Assembly: GCA_021613535.1 (NCBI GenBank)
Contig: CP075494.1
Span: 496,001 to 560,000 of the forward strand
Length of the DNA stretch: 64,000 nt
Direction of reading: 5' to 3'
Source: Adineta vaga
Taxonomy: Eukaryota > Rotifera
In this document: positions 33,102-44,340 of the stretch, in pieces
How positions within the stretch are numbered: position 1 is the first letter of the stretch
Layout of the letters: each line of letters starts with the position of its first letter
Position numbers and translations under genes: made by a program
Notes under the pieces: generated by a model
What the model saw: only the letters and a program-made list of their open reading frames with translations
Databases searched by the model: none
Told to the model about the DNA's origin: nothing

Positions 33102-34360
33102 ATATATATTTTTGCTTTTTTTCTATAGTCGTCAAGATCACCGATATAGAAGAGAGAGAAAATAAACATATATGATCAGTCGGTTAAGAAATATCTTAAT
33201 AGACCAGTAGAATGTGTTTTAAATGGGTATATATGTCAGCGATTTTTTGACAGTTTGTATAAGATCATTCTGGTTTACAGAATTTGGTAGAAATATCAAG
33301 CATTCTTCTCTGAAGTGAGGCGATCTTTTTATATAGATGAAACTAATTATTTCCCGTTCTTTTTCTAGATGTCTAATACAATCAACAATTCAACTCCAGT
33401 ACGGAGTAATGATCGAGACTTCGGCGATGAGGTCTTTCAAACTCTGGTGTCATTCTAGGAAAAATTTTCACAAGAAGCTGTTCGAGTTGATTTGTCTGGC
33501 CCTCGTGTTAATGGTCAGCCATCAATTATTCGGCGATGGATCCTACTGCCTGTACGTGTGTGAGAGGACAGTAGAAGCAATGTGGGTGCCTAATGGCTAC
33601 GGCTATCATCATACTGGTCGCAACGCTTCTGGCAAGAATGAGAACATTCGTCGATCCACATCGGTATCCTCAAGATGAAAAACAAAGGACTACTGGTCTA
33701 ACAGAAGAGGAAGATACTCGTCTTGACTATGTGATTGAAATATTAAATTTTCTTCTGTCCAAAATGAGTAAATATATATAAATTTATTTTTTTAATCAAT
33801 AATGAATTTTGTATAGTTGATGCAGTGCTCGATATGACGTATGAACGTGAACGCCGTGTTCGTAATACATTATAATAACTATCATTGAAAGAAGACAATC
33901 TTTAAATTGATTCAAAACTTAAATTGTTTTTAAGTATAAAGATCTGTTATGTTTCAAATACAAGAATATAAAAACATTATCATGTTTAAATCATACTGAT
34001 AAAATAATAATTATATATACCCTCGGAAAAAGTAAACTGGAATAGGTATTTTGAAGATGTTGTTTCCATAAAAATGTATATATATTCTGAAAGCCCGTCA
34101 AATTCTCTATCATCTTGTACATTTTATTTAGCGATATCTTTTTGCAATATATTCCAACAACTAGTTTTTCATCGCAGACTCAATAAAGTTTGACTATTTA
34201 TTAAGATAGTTTGTCTAAGACGTATCACATGCTTTTTCGTTCTTTCTGTTTTATAAGAATATATTTTTCTAGGTCACGTGAGTGCAAACGCGTATAGCCA
34301 TAATGACATAATTACGGTTCATTTTCGTTGTTTTTCGTTCATATTTATTAAAACTTATTA
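33102..34360. other. Intergenic, unclassified frames
   Basis: Overlapping frames at 33337-33781 have locally balanced composition and segments such as VDPHRYPQDEKQRTTGLTEE that look like decayed coding sequence, but I recognise no family. The rest is AT-rich. Confidence 0.35.
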
Positions 34361-34642
34361 TTGATGGTTGGTCATTTAAGTATTGGTGATCGATGGAGAA
34401 TTGTTTCACTACGTTTCGACCAGAATATGCTTTCAAGTGAAATTGCTTCGATTATTCCTTGCTCGATTCAAACTGTTCGTAATATTTTACAACTATATCA
34501 AGAAACAAATAATGTTATTGAGCTAGAAGGACATGGCCGTTCTTCATTAAATAATTCTAAACAGTTTCGAGAGCTTAAGAAAATCATTAGAACAATAGAG
34601 AATGTCAAGCTCTATGAGAAAATGTGGTTTATTTATTTTTAA
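34361..34642 (+). pseudogene. Tc1/mariner-like transposase N-terminal fragment
   Basis: The 93-aa frame shows a helix-turn-helix of the Tc1 type: SIGDRWRIVSLRFDQNMLSS, EIASIIPCSIQTVRNILQLY and EGHGRSS, the usual end of the DNA-binding domain. The catalytic DDE part is missing. No terminal repeats identified. Confidence 0.65.
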
Positions 34643-35837
34643 GATATATTTAAAATTCGAAAAAAAATCAAAAACTATGTGAAAGTATGAAAGTTCTGTG
34701 TACTGTTTGGAAATGTAGTGGTGGAGTGATTTTCATTATATTTTCAATTTTTTCTTAATGTAGAAAATTTCGAATTTACATAATCCTTGTTATTTAAAAC
34801 CAATATATCCCATTTTTAACGACCCTCCTTTCGGTGTAAAAGTCACGATATATACTCCTCTTTGAATTTATATCGTTTTATATTCTATTACTTGGGATAC
34901 CAATCAAGTTAATCACTTCCATATAAATAAATAAAAATAACATCAGTCCCGTTAATCTTGATAACGCATATATTTTTAAAAAAAGTTCATAATACCCACA
35001 AGTTTTCTATTCTTTTTTCCTAGAAAACCAAATCTCTGGAGATCTATGGGCAAATATGATGTTGATATTCGAACTCACCATACTAAATAACACTAGATCC
35101 GTTGTATTTAATTAAAATATCGATGAATCAGTTGCATCTGTTTTCTCGTTAGCTTCACTTTCCCACAGACCCTCCAACACAATCTTTTTTCTTCTATTTG
35201 TTGATTGATTTATTGACAATCGAAAGCCACTAAAGTGTCTTATTTTTTAGACACTCAATGGAGTAAAAAATTGAAAGAAGGAGATTTTTTCTTTCACACC
35301 GAATTAAAACAAACATTCAGCGAAATCGAAATCACAGCCTTACTTTCTCAAGTGATGCCGAGAGTCACTTTTACTTTATAAGAGAATTATTATTTTTCAG
35401 CATTATTCCATTGTTGGTGAGAAATACGCCATGTGCTTTATTTAATAGTTTGAGTCAGTAGGAAAGAACAGGGGATATTTTGTGAGGAAATTGGGTCATC
35501 ACCAAATTAAGGTAGTTTTGCATTCAAAGCTCAGCAATTATAGAGCTCATATTTTGGTTTGTCGACTTACCAATAACAATTCGAGAATTATTTGTGACAA
35601 AAAGAAGTCTATCGAAAAGGTGGTTTCATTGGAACACGAAAATTCTCTATTTCAAGTTCTTATTCAATGGCCGAAAACATTTCGAACAAGTACGTCGATC
35701 GAAAAACAATTTTTTATGAAATGTCTCGTTCGGTTTCATTGCCAGTAGGACACCGTCCAAACCAAACATTGAAATAATGAGGTTTTCTTTTCTTCAAATC
35801 TTTGTTTCGATTGATATCAAAAAGGATTTTTGTTTAG
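34643..35837. other. Intergenic upstream of PTP gene
   Basis: No recognisable gene. The 88-codon frame at 35482-35748 shows no similarity. Exons encoding the N-terminus of the phosphatase would be expected here but were not identified. Confidence 0.4.
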
Positions 35838-37162
35838 ACCAAAGCGTCTTTATAAATTTCTCGAATTAACTAAACATGATGCAAAAGAAATCTTTCAAGA
35901 ATATGAAGAACTTGAAGAACGTGAAGTAATAAGCACATTGAAAATTTCGTCATATTTTGATTTATTTATAGAAAAAGCGATCAGATACGGCGTTCAGTGA
36001 ATCGAACAGAGATTTGAAGAACCTAGATAAAGACCGTTATTCGAATATTCATGCCCGAGGTCCATGTAAGTCAAATAAATTGTTTTCATCATTTATTTCA
36101 ATTAATCTTTAGGGGAAGAAACTGCTGTTCGTTTGACAGGGAGTCATCGCGAACATGATTATATCAATGCAAATCTAATCACGGTTATTTTATCCAAAGC
36201 ACAATTATTTGTTTCAAATCATTTCGTTTCTTTTTGTTTAATTGAAGATGCTTCATAAAGATCGCGATTATATCGCTTGTCAAGGACCATTAGAACGTAC
36301 TTCAGAGGATTTTTGGGATATGATTCTTCAATATCAAGTTTTGAAAATAGTCATGTTAACTAAAACTCATGAACGAGATCCTGATGACCCTCAAGAACTT
36401 GTTGTAAACTTTTATGTTTGGTGAAAATATTTTCCATTGAAGTTTGTATTTCAGGAGAAATGTTTTCAATATTTTCCAGAAAAAATCGACATGCCATTAA
36501 AGTTTGATTCAATCATTGTTGAAGTTATCCATATTGATTCGAACATAAAAGATCTTAAAATTCGTCATATTAAAATAACACGAGTATTTCCATTTGTTGA
36601 ATTATTTGAAAGAAAGTTTTTTCCTCTTTTTCTTTCAGAATGATGAACAACATAATGTTACTCATTTTTATTTTACTGGTTGGCCAGATTACAATGTCAT
36701 TGAACCAGAAAGATTTCTTGATCTCATTGATCAAGTCAATCATACAGAAAACTCTCCATCGGATTTACACAAAAGTGATCAAAATCAGACATCACCACCA
36801 ATAGTTGTTCATTGCAGGTCCGCTGAATTTGAGCGAATTAAAAAAATCATTTTTTCTTCATTATTTCCTTAGCGCTGGTGTTGGTCGAACAGGTACTTAC
36901 ATCGCACTAGATATACTTATGTCTTTACTTAGTTGTCCTAATACTGACTCATCAACAATTGAACTTGATGTTATGGGTACTGTTTATCAATTGAGATTAG
37001 CACGAAATAAAATGGTTCAAACAAAGGTAACTCGAGTAGTTTTTTTTACCAAACGTAATGCTAATTATTTTCTCTCGAAAGGAACAATATTTATTATTAT
37101 ATCGTTGTGTCAAAAAACAATTAAAACGAACAAAACGACTAAATACTGTCCATGTAAAATAA
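35838..37162 (+). CDS. Protein tyrosine phosphatase, 5' incomplete
   Basis: Eight exons: 35838-35925, 35972-36065, 36113-36183, 36248-36403, 36455-36583, 36639-36817, 36873-37026, 37082-37162, with introns of about 45-65 nt. They encode about 316 aa covering a whole catalytic domain: DRYSNI, HDYINANLI, YIACQGPLERTSEDFW, the WPD loop (TGWPDYNV), the P-loop HC-x5-R assembled across an intron (VVHC | SAGVGRTGT) and the Q-loop region (MVQTKEQYLLLYRCV). All catalytic residues (Cys, Arg, Asp) are present, so the domain should dephosphorylate phosphotyrosine. The first exon begins mid-codon after an acceptor and no start exon was found. It could be the intracellular domain of a receptor-type enzyme or a 5'-truncated gene. 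Confidence 0.83.
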
Positions 37163-38624
37163 AACTAATGAAGAATTAAACTTGATCCATTCATCGATTT
37201 TAACGGATTTCTCAAGTTTTCATTCATTTTAATCTAATAAAATCGATTATATGAAGAAAAATAATAAATTCGAATCGATGACAATGATAAGAATAAAATC
37301 TACAATATCTTTTTAAAAAACGTGATGGTGCGATTTGTAGTGCTGAATTTGTTCTTCTTCTTCCTACTATTATTCATCATAAGGGTCGTGGATGTTGTTC
37401 TAATGATAGTGGCATTAATATTTCTATTGAATATGAAGTTAAAGGTTCTCATGATGATTTTTCTGATCTTTGTTTATGCAAAGATAGGAACAAAAATTAA
37501 CAAGACTATTTCTTTAATATTATTTTCAATTTTATTAATAAAGAAAGAGAACGCTTGAGTAAAGATGAAACATGAGGGTGGTTGTGGGAGTGTCTAAGAG
37601 TCAATATAGTGAATACTCTTATGACACCCACTCCATACTCTCAAGAAAAATAAATACAGTTTTGTATAATAAGTGTCTTTAAAGAATTTCGTCATTACTA
37701 TCTTATTGGTTTTTTTCTGCATGAAATGATATGAACGTTCTGTAAAATGTATCTGAGTATAACAAGTTCAAAAGAATAAAGGTCGTTTTTAGGTACTTTC
37801 ACCTTTCTTTTATGTTCGTTTGTAATTATTTGTTCAAAATAATTATTGTTTAAGAACTAAGATTATCAATGAGAAAAAAAGGAAAAGGAAGTTTTGAGTA
37901 GAATGTTCGCGACTAATTCTATCTGAGATATACTTCTCATTTTTTAAGAAAAAAAAAGGTAATTATCGAAAGAAATCAATTTGTGAAAGAGAATTGCGAT
38001 GTTTAGTTAATGTAATATAATACTCAGACGATACTTTTAAAACTTAAATACACAATTGTTTATTTATATTTAAATGAATTATTCCAATAATTTTTATCAT
38101 AAAAGTTGTAAATGATGAATAGAATATATAATTAAATTCTAGAATTATTAGAAAATATTCTCATTTGTATATAGAATTCTTTTTTTTTATTAATAAAATA
38201 AAACTTGATTTTCAAAGATAATTATATATCTAATCTATAAGAAACAACATATCTTTATCTCTATTCTTCCGGGTTTTTTTTTTGTCTCTTCATATTGCGT
38301 TGTTTATATTTATTATTGTATGAAGATATTATAAATAAGTAAATCAAATCATTTTCTTTCGTAAATCATTTTTCATCTGACTTATCTTTATTTTAGATAA
38401 AGTATAATCTAAAATATTTAAGATGTACTTATTTTTTTTCCTCTTGACTTTTAAAAATTTGAAAGATGAGAGAAGATTTCCTGTCATTGTATAGATCTAT
38501 TGTAGAATAAATTAATATTATAAATTCCACTAAAGGAAATTAAAATCTGCGTATTGTCATCTTTTTTCTCCTATAAGAATTAATGTGAATAAACAATTTA
38601 TTTTTTAGAAAGAAAAAGAAAACA
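37163..38624. other. Intergenic
   Basis: Just after the PTP gene, 37322-37493 holds an open frame with Cys residues (RDGAICSAEFVLLLP, SDLCLCKDRN) of unknown origin. A TGTGGG-type hairpin lies at 37573-37644. The rest is very AT-rich and leads to the transporter. Confidence 0.5.
37573..37644. repeat. TGTGGG-type hairpin, degenerate
   Basis: ATGAGGGTGGTTGTGGGAGT pairs imperfectly with GACACCCACTCCATACTCTC. The inner stem TAAGAGT...ACTCTTA extends the fold. Confidence 0.7.
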
Positions 38625-40553
38625 ATGTTTACGACATTTCCATTATCACAAATCGATGGTTATATCATCTTAATTAGTTTTGGAATCATATTTAGTTTAA
38701 TTATGATTATAATAACACTTCTTTTACAACGATTTAATGGTGAAAATCAAATGTCAAGTGAAATATTTATAACAGGAAATCGAAAAATTCGTTCAGGTTT
38801 AATCTCATCATCAATTGTATCATCATGGACATGGACTGCAACATTATTACAATCAACTTCTGTTACTTATTTATATGGAATATCTGGTGCATTTTGGTAT
38901 GCAAATGGTGCAACAATTCAAATTATTTTATTTTCAATCATTGCAATTGAATTTAAACGTCGTGCACCATTTGCTCATACATATTTAGAAATTATTCGTG
39001 TACGATATGGTCGGGAAGGTCATTGGATATTTATTCTATTTTTTTTATTTACAAATATTCTTGTTACATTAATGTTATTAACAGGTTGTTCAGCTGTTAT
39101 TCATTCATTATGTGGAATGAATATTATTGCTGCTTGTCTTTTAATACCATTAGGAACAATAGTTTATACAACAGTTGGAGGAATAAAAGCAACTTTTCTA
39201 ACAAATTATGTTCATACAGTGATTATTATTATTATAATATTATTTTTTTCATTAACAACATATCAAACATCATCTTTATTGGGTTCATTTTCAAAAATTT
39301 ATAATTTACTTATTAATGCAAGTTTAATTCATCCAATTGATGGAAATTTTCAAGGTTCTTATTTAACAATCAAATCTCGAGATGGTTTAATCTTTTTTTT
39401 TATAAATTTAATTGGAAATTTTGGAACAGTTTTTCTTGATAATGGATATTATAATAAAGTTATTGCTGCTTCATCAACATCAGCTGTACATGGTTATATT
39501 CTTGGTGGTATTGCATGGTTTGCCATACCATTTGTTACTGGTACAACAATGGGTATTGTTGCAATTACAATTGAAGATAATGTTTTATTTCCAACATATC
39601 CAAATCGATTAAGTGAAAATGATATTAATTCGGGTTTAACATTACCATCAGCTGCAATTGTTTTACTTGGAAAAAGTGGAAGTATATTAAGTTTTATAAT
39701 GATTTATTTAGCATGTACAAGTGCAATGTCTTCACAATTAATTTCAGTTGGATCAATAATAACATTTGATATTTATCGAACTTATTTTAATACAAATGCA
39801 TCGGGAAAAAAATTATTTTTTATTTCAATTTTATCTTTATTAGTTTTTACATTAACTATGAGTATTTTATCAATTGGTTTATATTATATTTCAATAAATT
39901 TAGGATATTTATATACAATGATGGGTATTATTATATCAAGTGCTGTTTTACCTTCTATATTAACACTTTTTTCGAATAAACAAAGTAAATTAGCTGCTTG
40001 TCTTTCACCACCATTGGGTTTAATTTGTTCAATAATATCATGGTTATTAACATCTAAATATTTATATGGAAAAATAACTATTCAATCAACTGGATCAAAT
40101 TTATCAATGCTTGTTGGAAATCTTGTTGCTTTATTAACTCCATTTATATTTATTCCTTTATTTAGTTTTATTAAACCAGATGAAATTCCATATGATTTTA
40201 AATCAATGAGAGAAATTAAATTAATTGATGATGATTTACCAAATCCAAATCGAATAAATACTGAAGATGTAGAACATGGAATTATTTATATTAAAGAAAA
40301 TTCTCGTTTTGTTCGTTTATTAGCAATTGGAATAACAATATGTTTAATTATTATTTGGCCATGGCCTCTCTATGGAACATCATATATATTTAATGAAAGA
40401 TTTTTTACTTTTTGGATTTGTTTTGGAATAATTTGGTTAATTATTTCATTTATTATTGTTGGAATTTATCCAATTATTCAACATCATCAAACAATTAAAT
40501 CTGTTCTTAGATTAATCTATTTTGATATTAAAACATTTATAGAACGTGATTAA
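38625..40553 (+). CDS. DUR3-like urea/solute symporter
   Basis: An intronless frame of 642 aa with about 14-15 hydrophobic helices. It matches the sodium:solute symporter superfamily and specifically DUR3-type proton/urea transporters: FITGNRKIRSGLISSSIVSS, SSWTWTATLLQSTSVTYLYG, GISGAFWYANGATIQI, TVGGIKATFLTNYVHT and FLDNGYYNKVIAASS. It should import urea or a related small solute across the plasma membrane. The length is slightly below the roughly 690-720 residues usual for fungal and plant DUR3. The lack of introns beside intron-rich neighbours is notable. The start is the first in-frame ATG after an upstream T-rich tract. Confidence 0.85.
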   Translation: MFTTFPLSQIDGYIILISFGIIFSLIMIIITLLLQRFNGENQMSSEIFITGNRKIRSGLISSSIVSSWTWTATLLQSTSVTYLYGISGAFWYANGATIQIILFSIIAIEFKRRAPFAHTYLEIIRVRYGREGHWIFILFFLFTNILVTLMLLTGCSAVIHSLCGMNIIAACLLIPLGTIVYTTVGGIKATFLTNYVHTVIIIIIILFFSLTTYQTSSLLGSFSKIYNLLINASLIHPIDGNFQGSYLTIKSRDGLIFFFINLIGNFGTVFLDNGYYNKVIAASSTSAVHGYILGGIAWFAIPFVTGTTMGIVAITIEDNVLFPTYPNRLSENDINSGLTLPSAAIVLLGKSGSILSFIMIYLACTSAMSSQLISVGSIITFDIYRTYFNTNASGKKLFFISILSLLVFTLTMSILSIGLYYISINLGYLYTMMGIIISSAVLPSILTLFSNKQSKLAACLSPPLGLICSIISWLLTSKYLYGKITIQSTGSNLSMLVGNLVALLTPFIFIPLFSFIKPDEIPYDFKSMREIKLIDDDLPNPNRINTEDVEHGIIYIKENSRFVRLLAIGITICLIIIWPWPLYGTSYIFNERFFTFWICFGIIWLIISFIIVGIYPIIQHHQTIKSVLRLIYFDIKTFIERD

Positions 40554-40986
40554 TGATTCATTCAAATTAGTTTGTTAACGATATACTGTTGTTTTTCTCT
40601 CACTGTATTTAATTTCTGATCCGCTCACCACCTAGGGTTCACAAAGATCCTATAAGGCTAATAAAATATAAAACTATCATATTGTTTTATTATGAGATTA
40701 CAGTATTTGTAGATTTGAACGATCTTTATCCGAGTTGAGGGTGTGGGTGTAGGTGTGGGATAAGAATGTAATCTCACCCACACCCTCAAGAAATAGTTCT
40801 CGTTGAACAAATTTCTAAAGATCTAAATATGATTTCTATTAGAATTTTATTACATTATAACGCAAATGGTTTGTTTGATATACTTTTTAAAAGATAGGAT
40901 TTTTGAACGTATGCGTTTTTCATTGCGTATTTCTTTAATTTCTCACAATAAAGGAGTATGAAGGATCATCATATCAATTATCTTAA
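40554..40986. other. Intergenic
   Basis: 3' flank of the transporter with the TGTGGG hairpin 40735-40789, running up to the TTAA at 40983 where the MITE begins. Confidence 0.6.
40735..40789. repeat. TGTGGG hairpin
   Basis: A near-perfect foldback: TTGAGGGTGTGGGTGTAGGT and CTCACCCACACCCTCAAG, with a loop of about 18 nt. It lies downstream of the transporter gene. Confidence 0.9.
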
Positions 40987-41633
40987 CCCTTAAAAGCCGA
41001 GATGTCCCTTCCAAGGGACATTGGATTAATCGCTGCAGAACAGAGGAATTAAATCGTATCCATGAAAGCTACTGTTTTCCTGAACAAAGACAGTCAAGAA
41101 GAATGTAGGATGGAAGAAAATCACACTAAAACAGTTTTCGCGAACTTCAACATAGCTTTGAGTGCGAGTCTATTTTTAAGTAAAATTGGGTAATCGGATA
41201 TTTCTATATCTTCGCATATACAATACAGGTTTTGAGTAATATCATGAGAAACAATCGTAAACTATAATATAAAACAACTTTGCACGTTTTTAACTATTAT
41301 AAATGCCCATTGTAGCGTGGTAAAAAAGTGCCGTTTTAGAGGCATTTTTAGCACAGTAAACCGAGGTAATTGTATATTTTTCGCTCAATCGATAATTGGA
41401 GATACCTCAAAATATCATCAGAATGAATTCACGATGGTCCTGAACCATATTGCACGCCCACCCAACCGACAAATTATTATGATCATACTTCACCCAGGTC
41501 ATCTGGGTGGAAAAAATTTTTGGTACCACCCAGCAGTTTTGACCATGGTATACGCATATTTATACTCCAGAACCTTCATTTATATGATTATTTCGTCTCC
41601 AGCATTAAAAAAACCCTCTTCGGTTTTTAAGGG
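40987..41633. mobile_element. piggyBac-type MITE
   Basis: A 647-bp element flanked on both sides by TTAA (40983-40986 and 41634-41637), with inverted ends CCCTTAAAAGCCGA and CGGTTTTTAAGGG. A TTAA target duplication and CCC/GGG ends are hallmarks of piggyBac elements. No transposase is encoded; the internal frame (41317-41637) has no similarity. The second copy of the 1.46-kb duplication starts about 20 bp after it. Confidence 0.8.
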
Positions 41634-41922
41634 TTAAATAAATATAAAATCAAACATTTCATGATTTGTTTTCCAACATCAAGATGAGAAATAAGAAGGG
41701 AAAGTCTCTTGCTTTGTTATGTTCGAACATTTCCGTTTAGTAAAAGTAATTCATCTGTTTCTAACGTTCATTGATAATCAATCTAACAAAGATTTATTTA
41801 TTCTTCTTATTTTTTGCCTTTCTTTCCGTTTTTTATGTTTCATTATGCATTCAGAATGCTAGAGGTATTTTTCCCTTTTCAGATCGCCATTGTCTGGAGG
41901 AATAAAATTTTGTCAATGTCTA

Positions 41923-42024
41923 TCAATACAATTCAACGCCATTGAAAGTCACACAAGCAAACCGTCCACCAATAACTAACATCTTTCCATTTAATAATCT
42001 AGATGCTGTATGATAACCTCTGTG
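41923..42024 (-). pseudogene. Kelch-repeat fragment, second copy
   Basis: Same single kelch unit as at 28803-28904, again ending against a TGTGGG hairpin (42021-42084). Confidence 0.6.
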
Positions 42025-42084
42025 GGTGTGGGTGAGGGTGTAAATCAAACATACGAGAATACTAACTGATACATACACCCTCAA
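42021..42084. repeat. TGTGGG hairpin
   Basis: Duplicate of the hairpin at 28901-28964. Confidence 0.75.
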
Positions 42085-42456
42085 TATGCTCCTTTAGTAA
42101 CCATTTCAGAAGCAAAAGAAGAACATCTATGGCATCCGGGCGCGCCTCTCTTAAAAATTCACAATTATTTCTCCCTTCTTTCGAGCTACTGGGTTTTATC
42201 CCACTATGGGTATGAGGAGGTAGTGAATATGAAGGAAGAAGTCCACGGTGCAAATGAAAACGAGAGTTGGTAAGAAGAAGAAGAAGGAAACACCTAATGT
42301 GCGTCTCCAAGCAAATATAATTTTCTTTTCATGTGTAGTTTTCCTTACTGGGTGAGGAAACTATAGAGTTACAAGAGTTATATAAAAGCCGCCATCAATG
42401 ACGAACACATTCACTTACGTTTCATTCCAACATCGTGATCATCAAATAACAAAATC

Positions 42457-42897
42457 ATGCAGGTAATGGTACTTTTTCTTTTTGTAGCAATTGTTATCGG
42501 TTCAACTCAATCTCAAACATGGGCTGGCACTTACATGCCTGATTCATCATGTGACACATCAACTTGCTGTTGCTTGAGTGGACAAGCCATAGTAACAAGT
42601 TCATCGGCAAATAGTTACACTGTTCAGTCTGGTGCGAGTGGTGTATGTGGTGGTGCTGTGACATTCACAGGCAATCTCTATACAAGTGGCTATACGGGTT
42701 GGATGATGGTAGCCACTGATAATGATACAGTAACACTTAGCTCTGATAGCCACATAGTCACAGTCACCAATCCAAGTAGATCAGCATGTAATGGCCAAGG
42801 AATCAAAAATGGAAGCCCGACACAACATGTTAACATCATCACGTACGTTATTGGCTATTTTTTGGTGGGTATGGTGATCAATACCTTAATCGCCTGA
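42457..42897 (+). CDS. Small secreted Cys-rich protein, copy 2
   Basis: 146 aa with the same signal peptide, Cys cluster and hydrophobic tail as the copy at 29337. Differences: T to M in TYxPD, A to T in VAxD, S to N in ACxGQ, V to F and I to M in the tail. I count five replacement and two silent changes in the coding region. The TATA box at 42381-42387 is preserved, so both copies look expressible. Confidence 0.75.
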   Translation: MQVMVLFLFVAIVIGSTQSQTWAGTYMPDSSCDTSTCCCLSGQAIVTSSSANSYTVQSGASGVCGGAVTFTGNLYTSGYTGWMMVATDNDTVTLSSDSHIVTVTNPSRSACNGQGIKNGSPTQHVNIITYVIGYFLVGMVINTLIA

Positions 42898-43066
42898 AAC
42901 ATTTCGATTCTCTAAACTATTTCACACATTGATAATTTACTAGTTTGCTTAATCAAGAATAAATTATTTATATCATTGATCAAAATGCATTTTAAAACGA
43001 GCTTCAATACCATAGTAAAATCTGTTTAAAACTGTTCTAAGAGAGATGCTCGCTTTTTATGAAATC

Positions 43067-43121
43067 TTGAGGGTGTGGGTGTGGGTATATCTTCTTCACT
43101 CTCATCCACACCCACACCCAA
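43067..43121. repeat. TGTGGG hairpin at duplication border
   Basis: TTGAGGGTGTGGGTGTGGGT with right arm CCACACCCACACCC and loop TATATCTTCTTCACTCTCAT, a more perfect version of the hairpin at 29949. Confidence 0.9.
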
Positions 43122-43586
43122 GCCTAAATATCTTTTTTCCCAGTCAAAAGAACATAAGCTAAAAACTAAGTTCAATCATCGGCCATTTTCTGTGAACAAT
43201 AGAATGACAAGGATGGCTACGTTTTCAACTGATTTTTCTCATAGACTCACAAGTCATGAAGAAAGCAGAAAGGAGTTTTGAAAGAGGGTCATACCTCAAC
43301 GTCTACCATTGATTCACCAGAGCCATCTAATGACTTGTAGTCGTTGGAAGACATTTGAGTTCGATCAATTTTGCATTAATACAAATCCTAACCCTTTTCA
43401 TTTCTACCTTCAATTGTTTGAAACATGCATATCATATTTGTAATGATGTTGCTATAAGTATGGAAAGGGAAACGATCCTTTACTTATTGTTTATTTCTTT
43501 GTTTTTCACAAAAAGATCTTTACTATTCTTCTAATAAAAAACATAACCCGTAATACAAAAATGAATTTAACTAATTTTGTCGATAT
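43122..43586. other. Intergenic
   Basis: Mixed sequence after the duplication border. No gene recognised. Confidence 0.5.
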
Positions 43587-44340
43587 TTATCCAATCATTG
43601 ATTCTGTAGCTACAATACGAATCCGATCAAATCTTTCATGTAGTCTAGAATGAATTGTCGCAAAGAGTGAGGAAATTTGTCGTATGTGATTAACTTCAGG
43701 AATCATTTCATTTTTTCTGACCAAAATATTTAATCGACATTGAAAGCATTTGAGATGAGGTGTACGTTCAGTTAACATATGAAATAATCGAAAAAATCAA
43801 TTGGTGATAAAGAATGTGTACATCGAACGGCTAGATCAGTTAAGACAGGTGTAAAACATAAGACTTTTTCCAGATCATTAATAACATCATAATATTCATC
43901 GAATACGATATTAAAATAGCGTAAAGTCATATGTTGGAACGACAATAGGTGGAGTTAGGTGAAATATAGTTGTAGTAAATCGACGTAGAGTTGGAAGTAC
44001 TTTGAATAAATCAGGCCAATGTTATAATTCACCTAAAATATATTCAAAAACAATAACTTACATAATCCAATAAAAAGTGAATAGAGATATTTATTTTCCA
44101 CAACGTAATGTTTGAGACGATGAAGATCAGCACCATTTTGACGAACAGAACGAAGTTATGTAAAACGATTTGATAAGAGTAAACGATAGAAATCATCGAT
44201 ATGATCATATTTTAATGGAGTAACATATTTGATTGAAAGCATTCTTAGATCAGGTAAATAATCTGGATGAATAGCCCTAGAGTACATTAACAAACAAATA
44301 TATTCTACTCTTTTAACATATCATTTTCTATTAAATCTGA
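43587..44340 (-). pseudogene. F-box/LRR-like gene relic
   Basis: Minus-strand pieces in several frames resemble the LRR-type proteins common in rotifers: HPDYLPDLRMLSIKYVTPLK (near 44230), HIDDFYRLLLSNRFT then stop, LEKVLCFTPVLTDLAVRC (near 43860), and the frame 43587-43778 (TPHLKCFQCRLNIL, IPEVNHIRQISSLFATIHSR). Frameshifts and stops separate the pieces. No intact frame remains. Confidence 0.5.

Larger units (their letters stand above)
41656..43119 (+). repeat. 1.46-kb direct duplication, copy 2
   Basis: Counterpart of 28536-29999. The left border follows the MITE and the right border lies in a TGTGGG hairpin. Confidence 0.93.

Noticed and set aside
41317-41637. 106-codon frame inside the TTAA element
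   Set aside because: No resemblance to a transposase or other family, and it runs through the terminal repeat; treated as chance.
42062-42310. Minus-strand frame with Leu runs
   Set aside because: Caused by the GAAGAAGAAG tract near 42274; the equivalent in copy 1 is not a comparable frame.
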